A stretch of DNA of 64,000 nucleotides from Lotus japonicus (lineage: Eukaryota > Streptophyta > Magnoliopsida > Fabales > Fabaceae). Positions 1-9,846 of this stretch are shown in pieces (position 1 is the first letter of the stretch; each line of letters begins with the position of its first letter). The notes below the pieces were generated by a model. That model saw nothing but the letters and a program-made list of their open reading frames with translations, ran no database searches and was not told the origin of the DNA. The stretch covers positions 18,332,369-18,396,368 of the forward strand of contig NC_080044.1 of NCBI RefSeq assembly GCF_012489685.1. The letters are read 5' to 3'. A program made the translations under genes and the position numbers.

Positions 1-858
1 TCCTGAAATTCAAAAGAAAATATGTAAATTGTTTACTGTTTCTGTTACAGGCCAGAAATGTATTAATCGCACGTTGAAAGCGCGTCACACACGCATCTTA
101 TAAGTGCGACAGCGACGCGGTTAAACAATGCGTCTGGATAAATATAACAGATAAACACACTATCAGTGTGCGTCCCTGTCTCACTCTCAGGGTGCGAACC
201 TGACGCACACAAAGAGTACGATGCTCACGCTTAATGAGAGTGCGATAGATCTAGATCGGGATTAGAGTGCAGTACCTTCATAAATGACGATGGCAACGAG
301 GTAGGAGAAGTCGGGTGACAACGACGACCGCGGTGGCGACGTTGGTGATGGTGTTGGGTGAGGACAACAGCGGTGGTGGCGTGGGTGGTGGAGGCGGTGG
401 CCGGCAACAATGTGGGAAGTTGAGAGTGGGTTTGGAAGAAGAAATAGTATGTGGTGAGAGGGGGGAGAGGGGGGGGGGGATTTCAAAAAAGCATTAGGAA
501 GAAGGTGAGGATGGAGGGAGGGGTATTTTTTAATTTTTTTTTCATTAAAGGTATTTTAGACATTTCCCATATTTTTAGGGTCTAAATAGGGGTGAGGGGT
601 CTTAATAATAATTCCCAAAACTAATACAAGTAATGAGCACCACCATTTGAGTGAACTCTTTCATAAAACCAACTTGATGTACAAAGTCAACTATTAAACA
701 AATAAGCTATAAAATTTCTTGTTCAATATTTCTAACACACTCGATCTCCATCAATATAAAATACTCTAAGCAATTCACTACCTTAAACTATCTTTAACCG
801 ATCTACCGTCCTAAAAAACTACCAAAAGTTATTCATATTTAAAAAAAATATTCATAAG
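1..858. other. Unassigned intergenic DNA
   Basis: No gene is recognised. Positions 60-260 are relatively CpG-rich. Positions 320-480 are GGT/GGC-rich simple sequence that gives short Gly- or Pro/His-rich open frames on both strands without domain character, and a run of about ten G lies near 470-480. From 520 on the DNA is AT-rich. The stretch ends at ATAAG (854-858), the left target duplication of the next element. Confidence 0.5.
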
Positions 859-2066
859 TGAAGGTATGAAAAACGGTAGAAAGGGGGGGTTTGAATAACG
901 TTTTCAGTATAAAACTTCCACCTTAAAGATTTTGACAAATCTTTCGAGAACTTAAGTGCTAAAGATAAGAGATAGAAAAGCACACAAGGATTTTATCCTG
1001 GTTCACTTGATAAATCACTCAAGCTACTCCAGTCCACCCGTTAAGGTGATTTCTTCCTTCTTAGAATGAAGGCAATCCACTAATCAGGTAAGAGTTACAA
1101 CTGCACTTGAAACCTACAAGTGACTAACAATTACACTGACTTAGCTCACACTAAGATTCACTCTCTTAGTCTTCTCTAGGATCCGATCAGCCTTGATCTC
1201 CTAAAGGAACTAAACAAACTGTTTATCAAAGAATTGTTTACAAGAGATTTGCTTCTAAAAAGCTAATAGTAAACTCAATGAATTTCAGATGAAAGAAAGC
1301 TTAGAAGAATTTAAGTTTGTCTTGCGCGTATGTGAATGCTTCTAGCCGTTTCTTTCAGTCTTCAGCCTCTTTATATACTCCAAGGATTAGGGTTGAGCGT
1401 TGCATGGGAAATGCTACCGTTGGAGGGCAGTTCTGGAAAATCCAGCTTCTGCTGTGTCTGAGACTGTTAGGTAGGTCGTCAGGAAGGTACAGTTGCTTTT
1501 GTACTTGGATAGCGACTTGACCTTTAAACCTAGGAGACTTCTGATCAGGGGAATACTTCATATTGGAACTTGTGAAGCCGGTTGATCAGAGTCAGAGGGA
1601 AAGCCCAGATCCTCTGATTAATGTTTCTTCTGATTCTGAACTCAGAGGGAAGAACATGGCCTTCAGAGTATCTAGCTTCTGGACAACAGAATTTCACTGA
1701 TCAGCTTCTAGATCTTCAGAGTCTTCTACACCATCAGAATATCTGAGCCTTCAGTGTTTCTTGGTTATCAGACTTTCTGGATCTTCAGAACTTCTAGTGA
1801 CTGAGTCCACATCAGAGTTTGTATAACTTCAGAACTTCTGAAGCTTTTCCACTGTTCATACTGAACATGGTGAATGCGAAAGCGTTGCTTGGGTCGCTCT
1901 TTATACACAGTGCTTCTGATTTGTGTGAGATTGAGTTGAGGTCAGAGCCTGCAAATAGCACACTCAGAGAAACACGTTAGAGTACCACAATTGTTCATAT
2001 CAAAAAGGTTAACATGTAATCGTCAAAACATAGAGTTGTACTACTAGATCAAAACTTGATCTTACA
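859..2066 (-). mobile_element. Solo LTR, SIRE/Copia-like, minus orientation
   Basis: A 1,208-bp sequence with TG...CA ends is flanked by a perfect 5-bp target duplication, ATAAG at 854-858 and 2067-2071. Read on the minus strand it begins TGTAAGATCAAGTTTTGATC and ends in a C-rich tract followed by CCTTCA, the style of SIRE-type LTRs known from legumes. TATA-like motifs on the minus strand lie at about 1900-1906 and 1369-1377. The interior is rich in CTTCTGA/TCAGAAG words. No PBS, polypurine tract or coding region adjoins it, so it is a solo LTR left by LTR-LTR recombination. Boundaries are seen directly; family assignment is recognition only. Confidence 0.85.
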
Positions 2067-2071
2067 ATAAG

Positions 2072-2804
2072 CAATATGAGGCTTTATTACTCATACCTAA
2101 ATTTCTCATTATACCAAACGTCTCTCGGTATTCAAGTTAATGTTCATTTCTCTCTAAAGCGCCTTAGTTTCTGATGAAAATGATTTATTTGATATTATGG
2201 ATGATTGGTTACGTCGGGACCGTTTCGTTTTTGTGGATCGGTTCTTAAAACCTTAATTGATTTATCTCATATGTTGTCTTAGTTCAAATATCATGTTTAT
2301 ACTGAACGTACTTTCTAAGGTTAGACATAAAGAAAACTAATATCTATCTTCACTGAGATACATGAGAAAAAATATCTCAATAGCTATAAAACTCTCATAG
2401 CTTCAACTTAGTAGATATCATTTTTCTGAGTTGTACGATGAAAGTAAGGCTTTGTCCAAGGTACACCACCAAATAAGTGTTTACTGATATATCACTTATA
2501 ACTTGTAGAGTTTGATTTGTAATTAAAAGCAATAAAGTGTGTAATTTATATTTATGTTTGGAATGAGACATGTTACAGACAATATATTTCAAAGCAACAA
2601 TATCCGCTACGCATAGTTATAAACTAACCTCAATAAGTTACAAGAGTTATATATACCAACACATCACCTATTTGGTGGCGAATACTATTATGCCCATGAA
2701 AGTAAATGGAGAAAAACATCATATGGTATTCATTTATGTGTATGCGGTATATGCTTTTACCTCATTGAAATGTCTAAATTATTTTTGGTACATCGAAAAA
2801 ATTT
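2072..2804. other. Intergenic AT-rich DNA
   Basis: No credible coding region, RNA gene or repeat boundary was found between the solo LTR and the Tat-type element. The short open frames in both directions have no domain signature. It ends at AAGTC (2805-2809), the left target duplication of the next element. Confidence 0.5.
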
Positions 2805-2809
2805 AAGTC

Positions 2810-3130
2810 TAGACTGGGTGAGCTCCCCAGAGGGCCTCGCCCACGGCTGCCCGCCTCGTGGTGGTCACACAAGTGCAGAGTTGGGCCTTGATAGGGGTGG
2901 CTTAACTCGCAAGGCCCAGCCCCTAGTCTATAAATAGGGAGCGGTTATCATATGTAAGAGACTCTTGGCTCATTTGATCAATAACAAAATCTAAATTCAG
3001 TTATTTTCCCTCTCTAAGCAGATACACTCTCTCTCTAGGTAGTTACACATTTCCCTCTCTAGATTCTCTCTCTTTTGCAATCCCTTCACTCTAGGTACTA
3101 TAACCTATCTCTATGTTCTTGGTATGAACA
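2810..3130 (+). repeat. 5' LTR of Tat-type element
   Basis: This 321-bp copy starts TAGACTGGGTGAG (the 3' copy has TGGATTGGGTGAG) and ends in ATGAACA. A TATA-like TATAAATA lies near 2930, followed by CTCTCTCTAG-rich sequence, so U3 is short and transcription should begin in the second third. It lacks about 22 bp present in the 3' LTR. Confidence 0.85.
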
Positions 3131-3132
3131 TT

Positions 3133-3150
3133 TGGCACTATCTGTGGGGA
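3133..3150 (+). other. Primer binding site
   Basis: TGGCACTATCTGTGGGGA begins 2 nt after the 5' LTR. It has the TGGC...GGGGA form of PBSs in gypsy elements primed by tRNA 3' ends; it resembles a degenerate tRNA-Asp-type site, but the primer is not certain. Confidence 0.6.
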
Positions 3151-3274
3151 TCGGTAAATTTCGATTCCCAGACTACATGGATTGCTTTTACGATTGAGAG
3201 AAGTTCGGAATTCTGTTGAATTCCTTGGGTTTTAGTTTTTTTCGGTTTGATTTTCTGGTTTACGGTTGTTTTCG

Positions 3275-5638
3275 ATGGAAACTCGTCGTCGTCGACGCAG
3301 TGAGACGCAGGAGCAGAGGCGCGGTTCACCACCGCGTCGTGTGAGGGGGAGACCGCGTCGCAAGGAGGTTCGTCGCGAGCAGCCTAAGCAACTGACTCCT
3401 CCTCCACCTCTACCTCCACCGCCTCCTCCTCCTCCTTCTCCGACACCTCCATTGCCTACTCCGCCATCCTCATCTTCGTAGCAAGGAACTCCGGAGAACT
3501 CAACGATCCTTGCGGAAAATGGATCACCGCAACCTCAGAGGCCAATTACTCACTGAGACTGGTGGAGTTTGATACGCAACGTTGACGACATTCAGCAACA
3601 AAATGACTATTTGCAAGAGCAACTTGACTACTTCCACCATGAGCAGCAGGATGAGGGAGTGCGAGAGGCGGAGGCCATAGTGGAATTCGAGTCTTTCTCA
3701 GCGGCGGTGAGAGAGGTTGCAATTGCAGACAATATGAAGAACCTCGTTCTGGAATCCTACAGCGGAAAGACGGATCCGAAGGATCACTTTCTATATTTCA
3801 ACACGAAGATGGTGATCAGTGCGGCTTCAGACGCGGTGAAGTGCATAATGTTTCCGTCGACGTTCAAAGGCACAACGATGGCGTGGTTCACGACTCTGCC
3901 TTGTGGATCTATCACAAACTTCCGTGATTTCTCCTCAAAATTTCTTGTTCAGTTTCCTGCGAGCAAGCTCAAACAAATCACGATTGATGACCTGTACAAC
4001 GTTCGCCAGTTAGACGGAGAAACTCTGAAGCAGTATGTTGCAAGGTACAACGCAACGTCTGTCAAGATCGAGGAATTCGTGCCGCACGCTTGTGCGAGAG
4101 CTTTCAAGAATGGAATGTTGCCTGGAATGTTGAACAACAAGCTAAGCAGGAAGCCAGCTCATTCAATGGCAGAGATTCGCGCGTGGGCAAACACCTACAT
4201 TTTGGACGAGGAGGATGATGCGTTCAAAAGAAAGCGCGCGAAGAAGGAGAAAGATGGCGTACAAGTGGAACAACTAAAAAAGGACGGACAAGACTGGGAA
4301 AAAGGTGAAAACAACAAGCGAAGGGAGAAGAAAGGTAAGTCATTGGAGAAATACGCTAAGGAGCAGCTTTATCCGAAGAAAGAGAGTTTTGAGTGGCGTC
4401 GCCCTTGGCAACAGCAAGGATCACGTCGGCAAGAGGAAGCACACAAGGACCTGAGTGCACATTTGACAGACTTGCTTCGCGAGGTGTAAGCGACGCATGC
4501 AGTTGCAGAGGTCAAGCAAGAGGCGCGCTCGCCACGAGTGGCGGTAGACAAGACTAAATGGTGTGAGTACCACCGCTCGGCGGGCCATGACACTGATGAC
4601 TGCTTCACCCTAAAGAAAGAAATTGAAAGGATGATCAAGGCGAGATGCTCACAACAGTATGATCGAGGTGACCGTCAGCAGGGCGACTGTCAGCTGGGTG
4701 ACTGCCAGCAAGGGGATCACCAACGTGAGGAGCGTCGACAGGACAACCGTCGCTCGACCCCGGCGAGAGATCGGAAGGAGACTGGAAAGAAGGGATCTGA
4801 GGAATCCTTTAACAAGGAACTAGAGCCACCAGTTGGAACCATCAATACGATCGCCGGAGGCTTCAGCGGCGGGGGTGATTTTCAGGCGGAGAGGCGAAGA
4901 CACGTCAAAGCCGTAAGTTCAGTACAAGAGATTCTGTTTGGTTTCCACCGTCCGGATATAGTAGTGTCGTCGCCTGATTTCGAAGGGATCAAGACCCATA
5001 AGGATGATCCCATAGTGGTCATGGTAAGGATCAATAGTTTCAACGTAAGGCGAGTACTCCTAGACCAGGGCAGCTCGACAGATATAATCTATGGCGATGC
5101 GTTCGACAAGCTGGGGCTGACAGATCAGGACCTGACGTCGTACACAAGAATTCTGGTGGGATTTTCAGGAGAACAAGTTTGGGTGCGCGAATACCTGGAA
5201 CTGGACACAATTTTTGGTATTGGTGACAACGCAAAGGTTCTGCGAGTAAGGTATTTGGTTTTGCAGATGGTAGTGTCGTACAACGTCATCATTGGTCGGA
5301 ACACACTGATTCGCCTATGTGCAGTGATTTCAACGGCTCACCTGGCGGTGAAGTACCCACTAAACAATGGCAAGATAGGAAAGATAGCAGTTGATCAGCG
5401 GAGAGCAATAGAATGTTATAATAGCTGTTTGAGTCTATATGGCAAGAAGGGAGCTGTTGCAGGTCACAAGTGCCACAAAATTGAGGTTTTAGAGGGCGAT
5501 CAGGAGCAGAGGGACTTTCAAGAGAAGGACCAGGGCAGAATAAGCAGGGAGGGACAGTTGGCTAGCGCGAGGAACGACGGGCGTAGAGCGATCCGTTATG
5601 AAGAAAGAGCCGAAAAGAGGACAGGTATGATTGAGTAG
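3275..5638 (+). pseudogene. Gag-protease polyprotein, three internal stops
   Basis: One continuous frame begins at ATG 3275 (METRRRRR, Arg- then Pro-rich N-terminus). It is interrupted by TAG 3479, TGA 3554 and TAA 4487 and ends at TAG 5636. The central part (about 3740-4200) is a retrotransposon Gag domain (KDHFLYFNTKM, TMAWFTTLP, LKQYVARYN). A zinc knuckle follows at about 4558-4614 (CEYHRSAGHDTDDC). The C-terminal part (about 5020-5400) is a retropepsin-like protease with LLDQGSSTDII as the active-site motif. Gag would form the capsid and the protease would process it. The TAA is consistent with C-to-T change in CAA and the other stops could arise the same way, so the gene is judged dead, although readthrough is formally possible. 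Confidence 0.8.
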
Positions 5639-6696
5639 TTCACTAGTCCTTTTGCGGAGGAACGATGGGCAGGCTTGATCGGAGATCTTGAGCTTTTCAA
5701 GTTTAGTAGGGGAGTCTTGACGATTGAGCCTGGGCTTACAATGGAGCAAGAATACCGTTTGGAGAAGTTGGTAGGAAAAAATTTAGACCTTTTTTACTAG
5801 AGTGAGAAGGACGCCAAGTGGGGCCTGCCCAAGTTTAAGAAGCCAATTCTCCTGAACAATCACTTCGAAGGTGACAGAAAGGGGAAAATGGAGCAGCAGG
5901 CGGTAGTCCCTTCGGAGCATCGCCGGAACAACGGCGTCTAGGGAAAATTTTGGAAGTCGCTGACAGCGGTCTCCCAGAATCATTACAGCAAAAACGTAGG
6001 ACTTGGCTTCAGCAGGGCGAGCTTGGAACAAAAATTAGGACTAAAAATAAAGATGTATTCTTTTTCTCCACCACGAGAGTTTTTTAATGAGGCATCCCTA
6101 AAAAAATGTAAAAATATTTTTACAATCAAATACAAAAAGGAAATTCTCAGTAATACTCCTACAAAATAACTGAATCGTAGCGGTTGCACGATGGGAAAAT
6201 TTCTCGGAAGGTGGCGATCCCAACACGACCTTGATGTCTAGGGATCGCTCCGGAAAGTCCGGCGCAATCGCAGCTATCCGTTGGCGATGTGTGGGATAAG
6301 CTTCTTATCCAAAAAGCCTCCCCGAATAAGGGTGAGCACACTTAACTAGGCCAAGCCTTGGGCAACCCAAATGGCCATTGGGACCCGAGTCACTGTAAGT
6401 CCTCGCCGAGTAGAGTTGGCGAGGCCATACCTGCTCTTACGGGAAAAGCGTGTGAATTAAGTCTTGGTTCAAATAAACTGAGCAAAAAGTCCTAGTTAAA
6501 CCCTACACACTTTCAATGTCATTAAACGTAATTCAGGTTTAAGTTGAAAACAAACAAAGTGGCGAAAGACGAAACATTAAGCTGATAAAGCCAAAATAGC
6601 GACCATATTCATTAATATCCAGCCCCAAAGGGCGGTTGAAATTACAATTCAAGCTAAATGTAATAGCAATCATTTATCAACAATTTTATTAACATT
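5639..6696 (+). other. Remnant between protease and antisense ORF
   Basis: The first 300 bp continue the gag-protease frame with further stops and a recognisable pre-RT spacer (LTIEPGLTMEQEYRLEKLVG). After about 5950 no polymerase or integrase motif is seen on either strand. Positions 6180-6640 are GC-richer non-coding DNA. This is where the whole pol region is missing. Confidence 0.5.
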
Positions 6697-8397
6697 TTAC
6701 TCTTCTTCATCTTCAACAGTCAGGAAACTCTCCTCATTAAAGCTCGGAGGATCATCTGGACCGACCAAGCCAGCATGAGTAACTCTTTTGAAAGCCCCCA
6801 TTGGGCGAAGATCCAGTTGATCATTGAGGTGTAGTACTTGGGCCTTGGCGAGAAAGAAGCCACGACCACGCTCTTCAGCAGCGGCAACGGCGACTTCATC
6901 CTTCAACCTTTTCTCAAGCACCTCGACATCGGAGGATGCTTGGGCTTTCAGATCCGCGACAGCCTGGTCTTTAGCCTCAACTTGACCCATCACAGCCGCG
7001 AGGGCCTCATCCTTTGACGCCAAGTCACTACGTAGGGACGCCTGTTCTTTATACTTGGATGCAAGAAACTCCTCCCTGGTGGCAATCACTTCAGCGCGAG
7101 CGGGTAAGCGACCCTATCTTCAGGGGTGGGACGTATGACAACGTCTCCCTGAGGGGCAGATGAGGTAGCCACCTTGCCCTCCGGGTCTGTTGAGTGGCGA
7201 GGGTGTCGCCGACACGAGTTTCTTGGCTTTCTTGACTTTTTTTAGGCGAGGGGCCAGCAACCTTGCCATCAACATCTGAAGCTGCGGTACGTCTCTTTTT
7301 TCCCCGTCAATGTTGAACTCGAGAGGAAATTGGACAACCTTGGCAGTGAGGGCGCTCATCAGTTCGGCTTTGGTGAACTGCAGTTCTTCTGAAAAGGAAA
7401 AGCAAAACATTAGTGAAATTCAAGGTAGAATGTACGACAAACAACATAAGGAGAAACTGGAAAGGATTCGTGGCGAGAAGGGATCGTGACCTAAGATTTG
7501 GGAAAGGGTGTTTTCACGAGCAGCCTTCAGCAGTTAGGAGAAGTCGAGGATGGGGAGTTTGGCGAAGAAGCTGAGGATGATTTTGTCTTCGTCACTCAGC
7601 GATGCCTCTGACTTTTTGGGAACATTGTGGGGGGCCTCGGTCCAGTAAAAAGGGAAGCGGGCGGTCCCGTCCCGCAAGGTGAAGACCTCGGGATACGAGG
7701 GACGGACCACTACCCGGAAGTACCGGCGGGAAAATCCGTCTTTTGCGTTACTCTTGTAAGGGTGAAGACGTTGGCCCCCGACACAGGATTTCAGAGAAAC
7801 CCAACCCTGGGACCGCAAGGACTTAGGTTCCACGACGTAGAAGTAGAAGAAGTGGGTGATTGAGGGCTCAAGGCCAACCACGTCGCAGAGCATCTCAAAA
7901 CACTTTGCAAAGGCCCAGGCGTTCGGGTGTAGTTGACACGGGGCGACGTTGACCTCCTTCATTACTTGGTAGAGGAACGACGAGAACGAGAATTTTGTCT
8001 CGAGATCGAGGGGCAGGTATTCATAGAAATAGAAGAAGTGAGACCTCTTCTTTTTCGCGGCGTCTTCGATTGAGTGGTTTTGCCACGAATGGTCTTTGCT
8101 CTTACAATCGCTGGTGTAGAGGATAGATTCGAGGGGCTTCTCGAAGCAAAGCCCACCGGCCCGACGAGCAACGTCGGTGACAGATTCGTCAGTAGTATGT
8201 TCAAAGGGCTGGCGGATGGCCTCTTGAGAAGGGCTCTCAGAAACAGACTGGGGAAGGGTGGCGAATAATTTGAACCAGAAAGCCTTAGCCGCCTCCTCGT
8301 CAAGGGGGATTCCCCCGGGGGGAGGGGGGTCAACCGGAGCCGTTGGTGTCGGGGTGGAGCTTTGAGAAGAGTTTCTAGTGCGACGCTTGGGAGACAT
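6697..8397 (-). pseudogene. Antisense ORF of Tat-type element (gypsy-type 'transposase_28'-like), split by intron
   Basis: The minus-strand coding region starts at ATG 8397 (MSPKRRTRNSS). Exon 1 runs to 7491, exon 2 from 7388 to the stop at 6697; together 532 codons. Exon 1 carries a domain resembling the plant 'putative gypsy type transposon' family (Pfam PF04195), for example the segment QLHPNAWAFAKCFEMLCD. Exon 2 has a basic segment (LKKVKKAKK) and then a long coiled coil (SKDEALAAVMGQVEAKDQAV) with an acidic end. In-frame stops at 7534 (TAA) and 7122-7114 (TGA, TAG) break it; all can be explained by C-to-T. Antisense genes just upstream of the 3' LTR are known in Tat-lineage elements; their function is not established. 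Confidence 0.7.
7389..7490 (-). other. Predicted 102-nt GT-AG intron in the antisense ORF
   Basis: On the minus strand TTAG|GTCACG forms the donor and TTTTCCTTTTCAG|AAG the acceptor, with a pyrimidine-rich tract before it. Splicing joins a codon split 1/2 and keeps the frame; the length is a multiple of three. Alignable coding character stops and resumes exactly at these sites. Confidence 0.6.
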
Positions 8398-9164
8398 TTT
8401 TGGAAAAAGGAATGGAAGAAAATGTGCAAGTGGGAATTTGAGTAGGGGAACTAACTGGAGGACAAACACGAGCAGGGAAAATCCGAGGGAATGGAAAATA
8501 GTGGCGCTGGAGTGGCGGTTTTCTGAGAAGTTCTTGGGAGCAAAATAAGGATGCAAAGAGTGGAGGTTTCGAAAGTGGAATATGGTGTGGGAATAGGGTT
8601 TTATAGGAGGGGGTGACTGTTGGAAGGAGACGCGTGTGGATCTCCTGTAGATGGTTGGTTGTGATCGTGGGGGAGTAGTGGAGATCGTGCCCCATGATGA
8701 CGAAAATAAATGATTACTTTGGGGAAAGGCGCGGGTTTTTGGGAAGAGCAAACGACGCATTAAATGGGAAGCTACAACGGTTGATTGACTTAAATCTAGA
8801 GGGACTGACTTTATCATGATTTGAGGGGACGTTTCGAGAGCAGCGGTTGAGATTCTGAAAATTCGCTGACCTTCGCAATTCAATCAGCACATCACGCGCG
8901 ACACGTGCCAGGCCACCAAACTAACAGGCGCTCGCTAAAGCTACAAGGCGAGCGGACTTGTCTTTGTCGCCACAAGTGCAGTTGTGGACTTGTGGACTTG
9001 TAGGAAACTTGCAAAGAGAAAATTTGTATTCACCTCATGCCATGTTGGCGACCTACTATATTTCTCAGTAGTCTTAACTTAGGCTAGCTTCTACTAATGT
9101 TTGTACCTTTATTCATAAAGACACACTTAGATCTCATGCTTCGAGTCGGTGTCTTGTGGACTTG

Positions 9165-9505
9165 TGGATTGGGTGAGCTCCCTAGAGGGCCTCGCCCAGG
9201 GCTGCCTGCCTCGAGGCGGTCACACAGGCGCAGAGTTGGGCCTCCCCCGCGAGGCCTAACTGGCCCAATAGGGGTGGCTTAACTCGCAAGGTCCAGCCTC
9301 TAGCCTATAAATAGGGAGCGATTACCACATATACGTGACTCTTGGCTCAATTGATCAATAACAAACTATAAATTCAGTTATTTTCTCTCTCTAAGCGGTT
9401 ACACTCTCTCTAGGCAGTTACACATTTCCCTCTCTAGATTCTCTCTCTTGTGCAATCCCTTCACTCTAGGTATTATACCCTATCTTTATGTTCTTGGTAG
9501 GAACA
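9165..9505 (+). repeat. 3' LTR of Tat-type element
   Basis: This 341-bp copy starts TGGATTGGGTGAG and ends GTAGGAACA, followed directly by the AAGTC duplication at 9506-9510. It matches 2810-3130 along its length apart from substitutions and an extra segment near 9243-9268. Confidence 0.85.
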
Positions 9506-9510
9506 AAGTC

Positions 9511-9846
9511 TATAAATTAACATTGAATAATATTATACAATAAAAAATATTTAAAAACTTATGTGGTCAATAAAACTACTAATGAAAGAAAATAACTACA
9601 TAAATTCGATAGTATTATTCAAACTATATTTTGATGACATGAAAAGAACATGGGTTCTAACATAATTTAACAAAGCAGTTCAAGATGTTATTTGGAAACT
9701 TTATTTATGTCTTGAAAATTCCTAATTTATTAACCAAACATGATATGGAATGTCAATGCAAGATCATGATTGATAAAACCACAATATCCAAACAACAAAC
9801 CATATTTCAATAAATCACGAAGAAGAAGTTTCCTTGCTCCAATACA
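9511..9846. other. AT-rich 3' flank of the next gene
   Basis: About 340 bp of AT-rich DNA lie between the Tat-type element and the stop codon of the minus-strand RRM-like gene. It probably contains that gene's 3' untranslated region. No poly(A) signal stands out. Confidence 0.4.

Larger units (their letters stand above)
2810..9505 (+). mobile_element. Non-autonomous Ty3/gypsy (Tat-type) LTR retrotransposon
   Basis: The element is 6,696 bp, bounded by AAGTC at 2805-2809 and 9506-9510, with two similar LTRs (321 and 341 bp). Order: 5' LTR, PBS, gag-protease in the plus sense, about 1 kb of remnant sequence, then a large antisense ORF before the 3' LTR. Gag, the Cx2H..HxxxxC-type knuckle and the DxGSS protease motif fit the Tat/Ogre/Athila branch. 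No RT YxDD motif, RNase H or integrase is present, so it would depend on an autonomous relative. The 5' LTR starts TA instead of TG. The two LTRs differ by a roughly 22-bp indel and several substitutions. No clear polypurine tract precedes the 3' LTR. Confidence 0.85.

Noticed and set aside
262..497. Pro/Ser/His-rich and Gly-rich short frames
   Set aside because: Simple GGT/GGC-rich sequence open on both strands; no homology recognised.
7534..8883. Full 449-codon open frame starting at 8883 as the antisense gene start
   Set aside because: The N-terminal extension upstream of ATG 8397 is low-complexity and not family-like; MSPKRRTRNSS at 8397 is the better start, and the frame must be spliced at 7490/7389.
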